A stretch of DNA of 64,000 nucleotides from contig CM043698.1 of NCBI GenBank assembly GCA_023935145.1, positions 15,640,501 through 15,704,500 of the forward strand, in the 5' to 3' direction. The notes beneath the pieces are model-generated. The model was not told the DNA's origin and did not search any database. It saw only the letters and a program-made list of their open reading frames with translations. The DNA is from Bretschneidera sinensis. Taxonomy: Eukaryota; Streptophyta; Magnoliopsida; Brassicales; Akaniaceae. Made by a program: the position numbers and the translations under genes. Shown piece after piece: positions 11,481 to 24,187 of this stretch. Position 1 is the first letter of the stretch, and the number at the start of each line of letters is the position of its first letter.

Positions 11481-14400
11481 TTAATATGTTTAATTTTATA
11501 ATAAAAATAAATTTATCATTTTTTAAATTTTACAATCAAAAACATAAATTTAATATTAAAAATAATAAATAAACCACTTTTTTACTTTATCAAGAAACCT
11601 TGAGACCACCACCAACAAAGAAACAAACAATGAATGGTAAAATATTGAGACGAAAAAATTGAACATTACGTCCGAGCTTAGCAACAAGAAACGACCTTCG
11701 CTCCCATTGGGAATAATGCGCCCACTAGTCACGATCTTCTCCTACCCATGGCGTCCCCACTCACCAGCAGCCACAATGAGAAAGCTAAATCGACTTTCAA
11801 TGGGTTGGTAGGTGGACCCCACCACACCAACCCAGCTCCCCAACTCGCCAATTCATCGGCGCCTTTTATCACTCAACAAACCAAAACAGATAAAACCCAA
11901 ATAATGGTTTAAAAGATAGCTGAAATTACGAGCAACATAATTATTCTGATCGTCTGATCTACAAGCTAATGATCACACCAAATTTCAACCTACAGCTTCA
12001 TCAAGAGACATATAACCACCTCAGATGCTCCATGTTGACACAAAAGTTATTAAATCATAATAATGATACAAAACATATGAAATTATTGTTCAAATGGTTC
12101 AGACATGTGAGCACGTAGCCAATACAGATTTGTACCATCGGCACAACCTACTTGGTGGGTTTGCCATCATCCTTACAGTTTCTATGGAGGAGGTGCCTAA
12201 CCAGCTAGCAATTTTCTCCACCGGATAATTTCTACTGTATCTTATTATGGAAAATCAAGAAAAGAATGTGAAGAAACTACATTTGTATACAACAACATTC
12301 TCTCTGGGTAACCCTGTGCAGGGAAGATGATCCTTCTTTTATAAGATCACAAAAAAGGGTTAGTAAGTTTGATACAATGAACATTCCAGTCGATCCCTTA
12401 CAAGGAAGATGGCACAGCACAGTGAGGTCTAAGAGGAGCATCACCAACATTGCCTGCAATGGAACCTAGAAAGTTAAATCCTGGAAAAAAATGTTTACCT
12501 TCTGTTTACAGCAATTTGACTAGACCTCACTCAGGAATACTGTCAAACATGTTACAATTGCTGATCTCTTTAATAAGCCAACTCCTACTACGGAAACCCA
12601 ATCAGATAAAAAGAAGAAAGCAAAAGGGTGGTCCTATTTCCATAGGCATAATGGCTGGTTTAAGTCAGTATGCCCGTGCCTGGGCTTTACTTCCAATTTT
12701 CCGCGGGTTAATGGCACGGATGCAGGCATTAATTCCAGTAGAAATACGACCCCCAAAAAAAACCCAGCAAACACTGGATATTGAATGAGGCTGGTTGAGC
12801 CAATATGAAAAGACACTGACCACCTGCCATTACCCGATAATCAATAATAACTAACAACATGACATGAGTCTTTGCAACCATAACCCATATGTAAAAAGCG
12901 CAGTGCTAACAGTGCAACAGGTACAAAGCCTACACTATTTGAGAGAACACCAGATATAGCATGTTAAGTGTCTCAAGCAAAAGACCACAAGATTTTTATT
13001 TCCTTCTCATAAATGTCCATCATGGAACTGTGATTTCACATATGTTACTGATGAGTCAGTTAATTAGATACTCCATTTCTATCAAAAAGTACTACAAGAT
13101 GTCTCACAAGAAACATTTTGTATTTCCCATTTTGTGCACAACCTCACACACCCAAAAGTTTTGGTTCCCGGTAACTTCAGGTTATAAGTCCGTCCAATTT
13201 GGTCAACAATTTTTTTTAACATGGCACAAGTATCTCCTCAGTCTTCATGGATTAAATCTCAATCTCCAGACAATTGCCATTTCACTAAGAATGATATGAA
13301 TCAGGCAACTTACACAACATTTAAGATAACTCCTCACCCGTTTGGGAACATGAATTTGACATGAGTGAATTTCAAATCTGTGGTTTTGAAAAGAAAAAAA
13401 ACAAAGTTTGGGATCAATTTAAAAATATGAATTTGAATTCAATAGAAATCCATGATTAATTTGAGAAGCTTAAGTACATGTATTTCAAATTTTTATTAAA
13501 ACCACGTCTTTTCACAAATTCATACTAGCTTGATAGCACTTCACTCTGCAAATCCCGATCTCTCCACCGACCATCATTTTTCTTTAGCCTCCTTAATTTC
13601 TCCCTTCATCTTCTTCACTTTTTCTTTGTTGGTTCCAAGACTCGAGAGAGACCAGAGCATCCCTCCCATTATCTCTCGTTGATTTTTCTCTCTCCAAACA
13701 GAACTCAACTGCAGAAATTGGCAGATCAGCTCACAGGACGACTAGATCTTCGAATTCAAGAAGGCCTTCAAAGATTCAGCCTATTCAACAAGGACATCCT
13801 TTCTTGTTGCGCTCCACTTTGCTATGCTCTCTTCTCTTTTTTAGTTTTGTTTGGTGCAAGATGGTCCTTCTCTTCGATTTTTCTTTTTTCTTTTTTTTTT
13901 TGATAAGTTAGTTTTATTTTTTCGATTTTCATGTTCTCATTTATTTCGCCTATTTTGTTTGTCATGACATTATTGACTTCTTGTGTGGTTAATTTGCTTT
14001 TGGCTTTTTCTTCTTCTTCTTGTTTGGTTAATTCCTAAAGCTTTAATCCCCAAAAAAAATCTCATGCTTTAATTATTGGTTTTAAACTGCTAAATTTTGA
14101 ATTAGATGTAAATTGTTGTGTGGTTAACTCCTATGCAATAGGATTGTTCAGTAGGTTGCTTCTAGTATAAAAGTAGTTTTTTAACAGAACCATGACCATT
14201 TATTTATTAACAATATTTTTAATGGGTAACTTATTTTTTTCAATAGAAGGAATCAAATTCAATTTCATGAAGCTTATAACAAAAATCTAAACAACGATTT
14301 TTTAAACACATGATTTTCAAATTCTTAATCTTTATATTTTACCCAAACAATGTATTTCTAAATAGGATCATGATCATCTCCATTTGAAAATTGAAATGGA

Positions 14401-14661
14401 GTCAAGTTTACGGTGAGATTGAATGTCACATCATTAAATGCAGAATATTCAAATTTAAATTTGTCAATGTGGCATTCAATCTGACCATGAACTTGATCTC
14501 CTAAATACATGTAATCCAAATTTATGAGTTCGAAATACTGCATTGGAATTGTGAGTATTTAGAAAGCAATGTCAGAAGGGATATACTATGTCTGGTTAAA
14601 AGTGACACAAATATGGAATACAAGTCAAATCACCCAAAATTGTACTTACCCCACAATGACA
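9944..14661. other. Intergenic region between MTHFR promoter and ASHH3 3' end
   Basis: Positions 9944-10100 hold the CT-rich 5' leader and promoter of MTHFR. There are AT dinucleotide runs at 11047-11066 and 11444-11478. A CT-rich stretch at 13540-13700, followed by a plus-strand frame, could be a promoter or leader, but no protein is recognisable. Positions 12270-12800 are less AT-rich and could be transcribed, yet I find no convincing coding sequence. I see no gene that I can support here. Confidence 0.5.
11444..11478. repeat. (TA)n microsatellite
   Basis: An uninterrupted TA dinucleotide run of about 17 units in the intergenic spacer upstream of MTHFR. No function is inferred. Confidence 0.95.
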
Positions 14662-17600
14662 TCACAAAGGTACAAGCTCCCAATCTTCTTTTGACATATC
14701 AAGAAATTCCAAATTACCATCCTCAAACATGATCTGCAGCAATGTACATGCATTTATATATAATCATCATTCTCACTTGATTTAAAGTAACCATAGTAAT
14801 GCCTTTCTTACCGAGTGCTTTCTTGAACACGTATCAAAATGTTTAATAATCCCAAAACACCTGGAACATTAGATTGATGGAGAAAATATAACTTAGCTAA
14901 ATAATATAAAGGGAAAATATCAGAACTCAATGATAATTAGCAATGACCAAATAAAAAAAAGCACCATGCAGAACAAAACAGTAGTAAATCAATACATTTA
15001 ATTCAATTTGAGGGCAGATAAAACAGCCTAAGAAACAAATTTACAGACTAGTGGTGTGCTTGATTATGGACCCCAGGGAAAGAGAGTTCTCAGAAGTTAA
15101 AAACTTAAAACATATGAATTTCTATCAGTGATACTTTCCCATCCAAAATCCGAACTAAAAACTCTAATCCCAGAAATTGAACAAAGAAAGAAAAAAAAAA
15201 TGCCTTTTGAAAGTTTTCCTTATGTGATGCAAGAATTAAGATGTAAAAACAAAAAATACTTTTACTCTAATTTATCACTATATCTCCTCCCATGTATTGG
15301 TTGAAGAGAAAAAACTAGAATAACTTCAGGAAACAGAAAGATACACCAAGAAAACTGCTTCCCTTAGTTAATTGAAAAAAAAGAGAGTAGAATATCATTG
15401 GAATTGCCAGAATAATTTGTCCCCAAAATGAAATATGATATGACTTACCATAGTACCAAATAATGTAAGAAAAGAGGGAAATCCTAAATTAAAAAGCAAA
15501 TAAAGATTCTGAAAGTACCCGTCATTCATGGGACGAGATAATCTGATCACTTCGCCAATGCAATTGCGAGGGCAGATTTGCCCTTTGCTGTGAGTATTTT
15601 GTGACTTTCCTAAAGGGAAATTGTCAATCACAAACTTCTAATCCATTAAAAGACAAAGAAACAAAACTATAAACATAGAATCAAGGAAAGTTTGATTACC
15701 CATATGCAGACCCCCATTCTGATAAACCTAACCAAATAATAACAAGAATAAGTCCAACTTTTGCAGGAATCGGCAAATATGCACATAATACACATGAAAG
15801 AAGATGTGCAGTGAATGATATAGCTAGAAAGTTTTAAACTGTTCGAATAGTAAATTACATGAACAATTCAGTAGCAATTGATCAACAATTACATAGAGTA
15901 AGCACATCATCCACGGTAAGAGATTGATAGTGAACAAAATGTTCAGTAACTACATCATTCACTGTATGATATGGAGAGTGAACATCAATTTTGAGGACTT
16001 TAGTACATCGTCCACAGTATGAGATGGATAGCGAACAGAAAGTTCGGTAAGTATCTCATCCACTGTGTGAATGGACGGTGAACATCAATTTTTTTTTATA
16101 GAAACATAAATTAATTAAGAGAGAAAAAAAGTACAAAAGTTGAGGACAAGGAGTCCTCCTAAAAGAAAAGGAGACTACATAAGAATAGCCCTCCAAACTC
16201 TATGCATATCATTCAAAGAGAAACCCCTAACAACTCTTGTAGCTGAAGCTCAACGAGAGCAAAGGAAAAATTTTCTATTTCAAAGGAATACACTGTTGTG
16301 GAACTATCTCAAAAAATTCTTTCATCCCTTCCCTTCTAAATCACCCATAGAATTGCAGACCAAGCACATTCCCACAAAATCTTTTATAGCGTACTCCTCC
16401 CATAATCCCAACATTTGATCTTCATAAGACCTTCTACATAAGAGGGACAAACCCAAAACTCACCAAAAATGCCGAGCAAATAATTCAAAAGTTGCTTAAC
16501 TACATGACAGTGGAGAAAGAGATGGTTGTTTCTCATTTGAGGACTCTAGCACATCATCCACCGTACGAGAGAGTAGGAAAGAAGAGGAGGGTGGCAAGAA
16601 CGAACAGATAAGAGAATGAGAAAAAGGGAAATGTTACTTTCTCTCTCCATTTTCACCTTTTTCTTTTTCTTTTGTGTTTTTTTTTTTTTTGGGGGTGGGG
16701 GGGTTGGGGATGGCTAGGAACTTAACTTTCTCAAATATGTTTGATTGTCATGACAGTCAAACTCAAAACCATTCGAAAATGAATCAACAACTTATAAGAG
16801 ATGAGAAACACTTAAATCTTTAAGAAACAATACCGATATAAATTATGAAACAAAAATGTTTAGCACGTATTTTGATTTAAATCTATTTTGACCAAACGCC
16901 ACAGTTTTACATTTTAGTAATGGGAACAAAGTGGTTCACTACGTGGGACTCCCTTTGTAACCTTGGCCCAATAGAAATTTCATTCCTCATATCCATATAC
17001 AGCCTGACTTAGGTTGAGAAATATGCAGGACAGGCCACATTCAAATTTATGCGGCCCCGAGATCAAGTAAAAAATTTAGACTGATTGAAGATGTACATGT
17101 GTAGGGGTGTGCGTTCTTCGGGTAAGGTAAGCTATCCACTATCCTCCCACATATATGGGGTGTCGAGTAAAGAGCTAAATAGTGTATTTACTACCCTACC
17201 TGGCATCTAGTTCCCAGTATAAAGTGAACTACGTACGGTATTTTCAAATGAAAAATGACCAAAATACCCCAGGGTAAAGGAAAATGAAAAAAATTAAGAA
17301 TAAATTAGAACAATGAAATTAAATTCTTAAGAGGGCTTTAATAATGTATCATGTTATAAAAACAACATTGTTTCAAATATGAAATCAAATTCTCAACTAG
17401 TGGAACTTGAGTATGCTTTCATTACTCAACAAAGCAAGTCACACATCACATCTATGGACACCCCTCAAAAATATTAATTCAATTAAAGTAATGTCATTCA
17501 CTACAATAATGCAGCAGAAGCATAAATGAACAGGGAACACTGAAACAGTAAGCATAATACAGAGTAACAGATTTTCAATGAGAAAAATAAATTTTTGAAC

Positions 17601-20310
17601 TGCAATTATAGTAACTCTGAAGAAAAAAGAACAAGAAAAACACAAGAGGGGACTGCAGAGCCATGCTCTCATGTGGGCGCAGCATCAATTTTGACAGGAA
17701 GCAGACGCTGCCTTGCGCAGGAGGGCTTGCAGTGCCACATTGCCCAGGTTCTGCTCCTTCAGTAGGCAGCCAGCACTGCTCATCTTCTCTCTCTCCTCTC
17801 TCCACTGCCAGCAACACAAGCTCAGATCTACCAAATCCTAACAAATCCCAACTTGAAAAACCCAATATCAAAGCTTGATTTTGTTGAGTCTTGAATCTCT
17901 TGATGGATCAGAATAAGATTTGTGGGTTAGAAGTGAATGTTTTGATGAATAATCAAGGGCATGTTGGTCGACTGACATCACTAATTCATAAGGTTTGCCA
18001 CACTAGGTAAGCCCCTATTCAAGGAAAAATTGAGCTGCCAAACGTATGGTAGTGTAGGGTAATGAAGTCTTACCCTTTTCACCCGCCCCTCCAAACATAG
18101 CGTAAGGGACATATTAGCCCCTCTCAACAGAACCGTAGTTAATAGGTTAATACTGAAATTATTTATTTTCCATCCAAACTGAAACTATCAAACAACTAAG
18201 GAGGTATATTAGAAAATTAAAAGGCAGATGGCAATATATTATGATAGCAAAATAACAGCCACCAATACGAACATCCTTTCCAGATATTATTGCTTTAAGC
18301 TTGGGAGATGTCACCGTCACCTGGCATGCTACTAACTTTAATGCAGCATCTGAAGACATCTTAGGCTTGCTAGGTTTGACCCCCAGCTTCTGCCTGCAGC
18401 CTGCAGAACCACAATGGCAAACTTGATCTGCACCAAATTGAACAAACCTGCTAAATTTGTTAGATTGACTGAAAACATGCAGATTTGAAGAAAAATATAT
18501 CTACATGTTGTACCAAATTTTGATATGCCAATTCTTTTGGATTTGGCATTAAAAAAATCATTATGCAGAAAACTCTATTAAAATATGGATGTGTGATCAG
18601 GATAACCAACGTGCTACAATGAAGTTTCTGAAAGTGTACAATTAGAGAGTCGTGCAAGTGTTCATACTGGTAATCGTAGGTCAAGTGCTCGCCCTTTTTT
18701 ATGTCACGGGTTGCAAATATGCCGATTCTTGTTTCACCATCAATTATCCTTGAGCAAAATTAAAGATGAAAATGTAAGATTGACATATAGACTAATAATA
18801 GTAGTACAAGATCAGCAGTAAAGTTTAGTAGAGAACCATTTCTGCATCTCGGTATTGGGACTGCAACTATGATTTATATATCTTGATCTGTTTCCTTTGT
18901 ATGTCGCATCAATTACCATATCTCTATTTATTTCACACAAGTAAAAGTTGGTTTCTCCACGATGTTTCATGTTCCAAAGCCTTTCCTCACAAGTTTTGTC
19001 ATCAATAACTGCAATGAGAAAAGATTCATTAATAGAATGCAAAAAAGCTGCAACTTGAAATAAAGATTAAATCTAACGGAAAGGATAGGCAATGACTGAT
19101 AATCTCACCTTCGCCCACATATTCTATGACAAATTCTCCTTGCTTAATATCTTCATCTGCCACAATCCCCGATCCACATTTTTCGGTCTACAAGCAACAG
19201 CTTATTTAACTTCACATCTTGAGTGCATATATATGATAAAACTATTATATTTTACAAAGCAAATGATATCCAACAAAATGTAAAGCATTAGCATGTGAAA
19301 ACAAGAACAAGAATCAATTGTACAGTATAGAAGCACTTCTTAGGAAAAGAAAGAAGGAATACTTTACCACAACCAGATCTTACATTACCATATCCAGAAT
19401 AGAATGAGGTAGAGAAAATGGGGGACACAATATAGAGAGAGATAAAGTAAAAAAATAATATCCCAGATAGGAGGACAATTTTCTTACTATAATTAATGCC
19501 TTTAAGAAATATTTTCTAGATCTGATGCTAAGCTATCACTTGAGAAAGTATCTCCTGATCTTTCTTGCTTATTTATATTTTATTAAGAAATTTTAGTGTT
19601 CCTGATATATCTCGTCTCCCTACCATAACACAACTCTTCTTTGCAATTTCTCTTTATAGGACTCCTTATTACTTGCAATAAAGAGAACAAAGTGTCTCAC
19701 TCCCTTGCATGTAGCATATCCATCATTAATCATTATGCAGAACCTCCGAGAAGTCATGCACTTGTACCTTCACCAGTTTCATCTTTTTAACAGGTCGATG
19801 ATGGAAAGGCTTGTTCAGGCATGCGCTTCCACACTTGCAGCCTGAGGAACAACTTGACAGTAGCATCCTGTATAACAAGAGCACTGAAATCATGAATACA
19901 AAATATTTTTGGTAATGAATATAACTTTACAACTCCTAAATGGAAGCATAGAAGTTACTGAAAATTGGAAAACAATTGTTGCAACAAATTTCAACATGTG
20001 AACTGCCCATATGTGATATGACATTTTTTTCACACCAGCAACCAACTAAAATTAGTTCAAAGTTCATACAAGGCTTCAACAACCACAATCACAAGTATGG
20101 TGATATTGAAGATGACGATGAACATCACTCCAAACACTTCCCTTTCTATGAAGGACATAAGATACCAAACCCAGGTTATCAATAAATAAAATTACATTGA
20201 TCCAAGTTCAATTCGAGACCAGCTAATCTGTTATAAACTTTAAATATGAACATAATACAATGTACTTGGCTTTAGCAATCAAATACATATGAAACCAATA
20301 AGATCCTCAC

Positions 20311-20351
<41 letters not shown>

Positions 20352-21809
20352 ATATACATATATGTATACATATACATATATATATATATGTATGTATTTA
20401 TTTGTATGTATGCACATGTATGAGTCACCAAATGGCAGTTCCACATCCATTGAGAACTCATAACTGAAAATCTTATTCGCCTACTATGATCAGACCACAT
20501 AAGCACAATTCAACCATTAATAAGTATCAGTGAGCAGATCACCATTGCTACACAATTATGCAGCATTAATTTTAACAGTTTGACTATAGTAAGTAGGGCA
20601 TAAATCTCCCTCCACTTGCGTCGACTCATCTAAGGGTATGTTCATGATAGTACCAAGTGGCGAATAGACTGCACTTATAAGAGGCAAGTGCAGACTGTGC
20701 AGTGCATAATTTGTCATCATACAACACCAAGCATCAGAAATCTGTCAATGAATTATACAAATTGATTAATTCTGACAACAATTACAATAATCTTTTGTTC
20801 AACAAATAATGTGTGGGAAGGGGATAGATGAAGATGGTTTTCAAGGTCATTGAGGGACTTGAAACAACACCAGGGTACGACCGGCAGAAAATACCACCAA
20901 ACATAATGGCGTTTTAAAATTATTTAAACTTTGAAACAAAGTTAAGGTTTACACTAGATAAGTGTCCAAATCTAACGGTTATAGAAAAAAAATGTGTCAA
21001 AATCTAACAAATCCAGTAAGGCATGAAAACAAATTCAAATATGATAAACTTCTGTTTGATAAATCCAATACACGCCTGTATGAAAAGCGAATGCAACTTA
21101 CCCACAATGGCAATCTCTACCACACACAGTAGAAGAGCCCGGTGAAGAGGTGCATGAACAGAATATACCATCATCCTCAAGGCGCCTTTTGATCTTCTTC
21201 GTGAGATATATGTCTAATACGTGTCAATATGAACAAAAGTGAAACACAGCAGAGAGAGAGAGAAGCAATTTCTATATAACATATGGAGATACAAAATCAG
21301 AAGCAAACCAAGCCGTCAGCTGCGCAAGAGTGATGAAGTAATGATCAATGTCATTTTCAATCAGCAATGTAAAGAGAAAAACTGAAGAAGCAACAGAATG
21401 TAATCACTATGAAAACAGTCAGAAAACTTCAATACATTTCATGCAATGATATTCAACCATCTAATGCATGCAGAAACAATAACTTATAACTGATTGTAAA
21501 TGGATACTGCGCTTTATGAAGGTGTAAGATGTAGGCTTCAATCTATTGAACCAATCTGGCAGTTCAAAGTCAACTGGATTTCCAATACCCTGCAACAAAT
21601 TGTCGAATGCGATCCCAACGCGATTGCAATCAGGATTCTGATAAACAAAGGAAAACGCCAATAAGTAAAAGCATAAACAAGAAAATGCCAACTGGATTGG
21701 TCAACTGACATAACCTAAGCAAAGTATATAAACATAAACCAACACGACATAAGATATATGACCCTAGGCAAGTATATAAACTTAAACCAACCTTCTTTGA
21801 AGCAGGCAT
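14662..21809 (-). CDS. ASHH3: SET-domain histone-lysine N-methyltransferase, ASHH3/ASHH4 type, 12 coding exons, 368 aa
   Basis: Nuclear protein that transfers methyl groups from S-adenosylmethionine to histone lysines (ASH1 class, H3K36-type by family). Coding exons in transcript order: 21809-21792, 21637-21508, 21213-21102, 19867-19768, 19187-19109, 19008-18837, 18748-18668, 18447-18273, 15727-15700, 15609-15519, 14860-14812, 14733-14662. All are GT-AG and in phase; the total is 1107 nt. The Cys-rich AWS-like region (CSCTSS, CGRDCHCG, CKCGSACLNKPF) is followed by the SET domain (ERLWNMKHRGETNFYLCEI, RYINHSCSPNTEMQKW, GEHLTYDYQ), then a post-SET CHCGSAGCRQKLG. The final four exons encode a Tudor-like tail (CIGEVIRLSRP, CFGIIKHFDTCSRKH, MFEDGNLEFLDMSKEDWELV). 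Length is close to Arabidopsis ASHH3 (about 363 aa). ASHH3 and ASHH4 cannot be separated here. Confidence 0.93.
15903..16580. repeat. ~50-bp degenerate minisatellite in ASHH3 intron 8, split by a LINE tail
   Basis: Variants of ACATCATCCACGGTAAGAGA followed by a GTGAACA block recur about every 50 bp: near 15905, 15950, 16007 and 16045, and again near 16551 beyond an inserted LINE fragment. The two sides of the insertion rejoin as a normal repeat unit (CATCAATTTTGAGGACT pattern). The tandem array therefore predates the insertion. Confidence 0.65.
16089..16540 (-). mobile_element. LINE 3'-end fragment in ASHH3 intron 8
   Basis: It begins on the plus strand with a T-tract (poly(A) on the minus strand). 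The minus strand reads like a decayed zf-RVT tail: WECAWSAILWVI followed by stop-ridden MICIEFGGLF. It has multiple stops and is short, so it is a dead 5'-truncated LINE insertion. It interrupts the surrounding minisatellite. Confidence 0.65.
20311..20400. repeat. Compound (TA)n(TG)n(TATG)n microsatellite
   Basis: TATATATATG followed by about 14 TG units, then imperfect TATG/TACATA units. It lies in an ASHH3 intron between 19868 and 21101. Likely highly polymorphic. Confidence 0.95.
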
Positions 21810-22735
21810 GGCCTCAAACAGCTTAACCGCCTAGAATATCGAATAATAATTGCCTACAGAACAGACATGGAAGTCAGCATCTAAAAAGGTATGACAAATT
21901 TTAACAAAGATGCTCAAGGACTTGAACTGACTACTGAGAAATTACAACTTCCAAATGAAAATGAGTTGCACTGAATTCATCCCAAAATAGTCAGCCTGCA
22001 AAGATAAAAAGATTAAACAATTGGGTTGGATTATGTAGAAAATTGAATACAGGATCGATAGAACAAGTTTCTCTTTTAGAACTACGTATTTAATACACTT
22101 TAAGCTTCAAAACCCTCAAAGGAGCAAAAAAGTAGCACATCCATGTGCTTAAACTGACGATAGAAAAATGTACCAAACAATTGACGAAAGAAAAGAGCCC
22201 CGGTTCGTCTTCAGTGGATCGTTAGCACTACTCATAAAAAAAGAAGATAACCAGAGATGTGGGGGGAATCTGAGTTTATTATATTATAAACAAATGTAAA
22301 AGGACAAACATATGAAACGACATAACATCTCTCTCTGTCTCTCCCTCTCTCTGTGGGAGGAGTTGTGAGCGCATATGAACAAAGAAATAGAAATCTTTTG
22401 CTCTGCTATCTACTGATTCGGTAACATTTTCCAACTCGAAGGAAAAATTATCAAAGAAAAAGAAAAAATCAAACAACGAAGCAGAGTGTTCTAAATTACA
22501 GTTACTCCATACATTCGAAACACAAACGGTCACAACAAAGAAAAAGAAGAAGAAAGAGTGAGCCAGGCTACGTTTACCTTAAAGCCAAAGAAGAAACAAA
22601 GACAGATCTCAGAATTGTACTTTGATCTGATATATTATCAGTAACTTTGCCTCTCTGTAAAAAAGGAAAACCCGAGACTGAGAATGAGACTGAGACCGAG
22701 TAACTGATGAGACAACCGAATGAGAGATAGATTGC
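21810..22735 (-). promoter_or_regulatory. 5' UTR exons and leader intron of the ASHH3-like gene
   Basis: A short non-coding piece 21830-21810 precedes the ATG after the acceptor ATTCTAG. An upstream leader exon ends at 22578 with the donor TTTAAG/GTAAAC. Its 5' limit, near 22730, is approximate. A leader intron of about 750 bp is typical of constitutively expressed plant chromatin genes. Start and splice choice come from sequence only. Confidence 0.55.
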
Positions 22736-23643
22736 GCCTATAACCGAAATCAAAACCTAAAAATCTGCTGACCCACCCGCCGACCGAGGGCCCGGGCCCA
22801 AGATTATTTCTAAAATCTAATCATTCATGTATAAGTAAAACACGTCCACAGCACGTGAAGTCACAATTACTTGGTCCCTCGTGGTCATTGCCCATGGGCC
22901 GGCCCAACTACGAATTTTCAGGAGGATAGGGCCTATCACATACAAACAGCCCTCATATCAAGTTTTTCTACTGCGGCCACAGCTTAAAATTTAAATATTC
23001 TAAATTACCCTTATTTAATCCAGTGATATCTCTCTCTTTAATTTATTATTGGTCTTGTTAGTTATGATGAAATCCCTAGTAAATAAAATCGGTTGAAGAG
23101 CAAGACTTTTATCTTTCTCAAAATGCAATCATTACACTTACATTTTTACTGTTATTTTCTTTTCTTTGATCCAACGTGACACATCTGAGTTTAAAATTAT
23201 TTATGATAATTTTTTTTGAGATTATCCAATCTGAATTATTTGTTTGTGCTATCATACATATAATGTTTAACAAGTGATTTAAATAAAGTTTAAATTATTT
23301 TAATTATATTCAAATCATTTTAAACAGAACCAATATAAATTTTTGAATTAAAAGAAAAAAAAAGATTATGAGTTATCAATAAAAAATTGTCTCGAAAATA
23401 TAAAAATTAAACACATGTAATTATCACTAAAAACTACATTTAATACCACTCAAAAATAAAAGCTACATTTAATGAAAATAAAATTCCAACACTTCAAATT
23501 TAAAAATGCCTGCAGCTTGTAGGTGTTAATGGCATTTTTGTCCGCTTATAAACAAAAGCTGTGGCCACAGCCGAAAATAGCTCTGCCCTTCTTATATAAC
23601 AGAAGACTCGAAATAAGAGTAAGACATGGTGGAATGAGTACCC
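22736..23643. other. Intergenic AT-rich spacer
   Basis: Spacer upstream of the ASHH3 leader. It is GC-richer near 22780-22920 (CCGGGCCC-type and GGCCGGCCC motifs, presumably promoter-proximal) and AT-rich afterwards. No gene is seen. Confidence 0.5.
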
Positions 23644-23814
23644 ATGTTCCACCCCATCCCGAAAACATTAAAATCTCCAAAATTACTTTCGTTGTTGCTG
23701 TTTTTGTTCGTTGGCTTGGCTATTGGGTTTCTTTCTCTACTATCAATCTTTCCTTCCAACAGAAACAGAAGTAGAAGCGAAGACCCATCATCATTGAATC
23801 AATCCACCAATCAG
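23644..23814 (+). CDS. Orphan first exon encoding an N-terminal membrane anchor
   Basis: An ATG at 23644 opens 57 codons ending at a good donor (AATCAG/GTAACC). The peptide starts MFHPIPKTLKSPK, followed by one strong hydrophobic segment (LLSLLLFLFVGLAIGFLSLLSIF). A basic and then Ser-rich stretch comes next (NRNRSRSEDPSS). This is the layout of a type II membrane protein, such as many Golgi glycosyltransferases. No downstream exon of such an enzyme is visible. If spliced to the acceptor TTTGCAG near 24081, only 15 further codons follow before a stop. It could be a short membrane protein, a gene 5' remnant, or chance. Function unknown. Confidence 0.3.
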
Positions 23815-24187
23815 GTAACCCATCTTTCTCTTTACGTTTCACGTATGTATGTATATGTGTGTGTGTGTATATATATATATGTTGTTCTTCTTGAAAGGCC
23901 TTTTGAATCATTGCGAACTGGGTATCTCTATTTAGATTTTCTTTTTTTCTTTTTCCGTGGGTCTTTATTGGCAATGTTCATAACTGCGTGATGACCCTTT
24001 TATTGCTGTAAATTCATGATGCCAAATTGTTATTCTATGCTTATAACTCAAAAACCGTTATATAACATTTGCATTTTGCAGATCCTGAGCTCATCATTCC
24101 TTATGCCCATGAAATATTACTTGATTTAATTTCTAATCGGTCAATGTTATGCAACTTTATGTTATTACGAGATCATGCAAACGGGAT

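Noticed and set aside
12450..12788. 112-aa plus-strand frame in the MTHFR-ASHH3 spacer
   Set aside because: No recognisable domain, no splice or start context, composition like non-coding DNA.
17575..17871. 98-aa minus-strand frame in ASHH3 intron 8
   Set aside because: Lies within the large intron, has no domain resemblance, and is bordered by simple sequence; treated as intronic.
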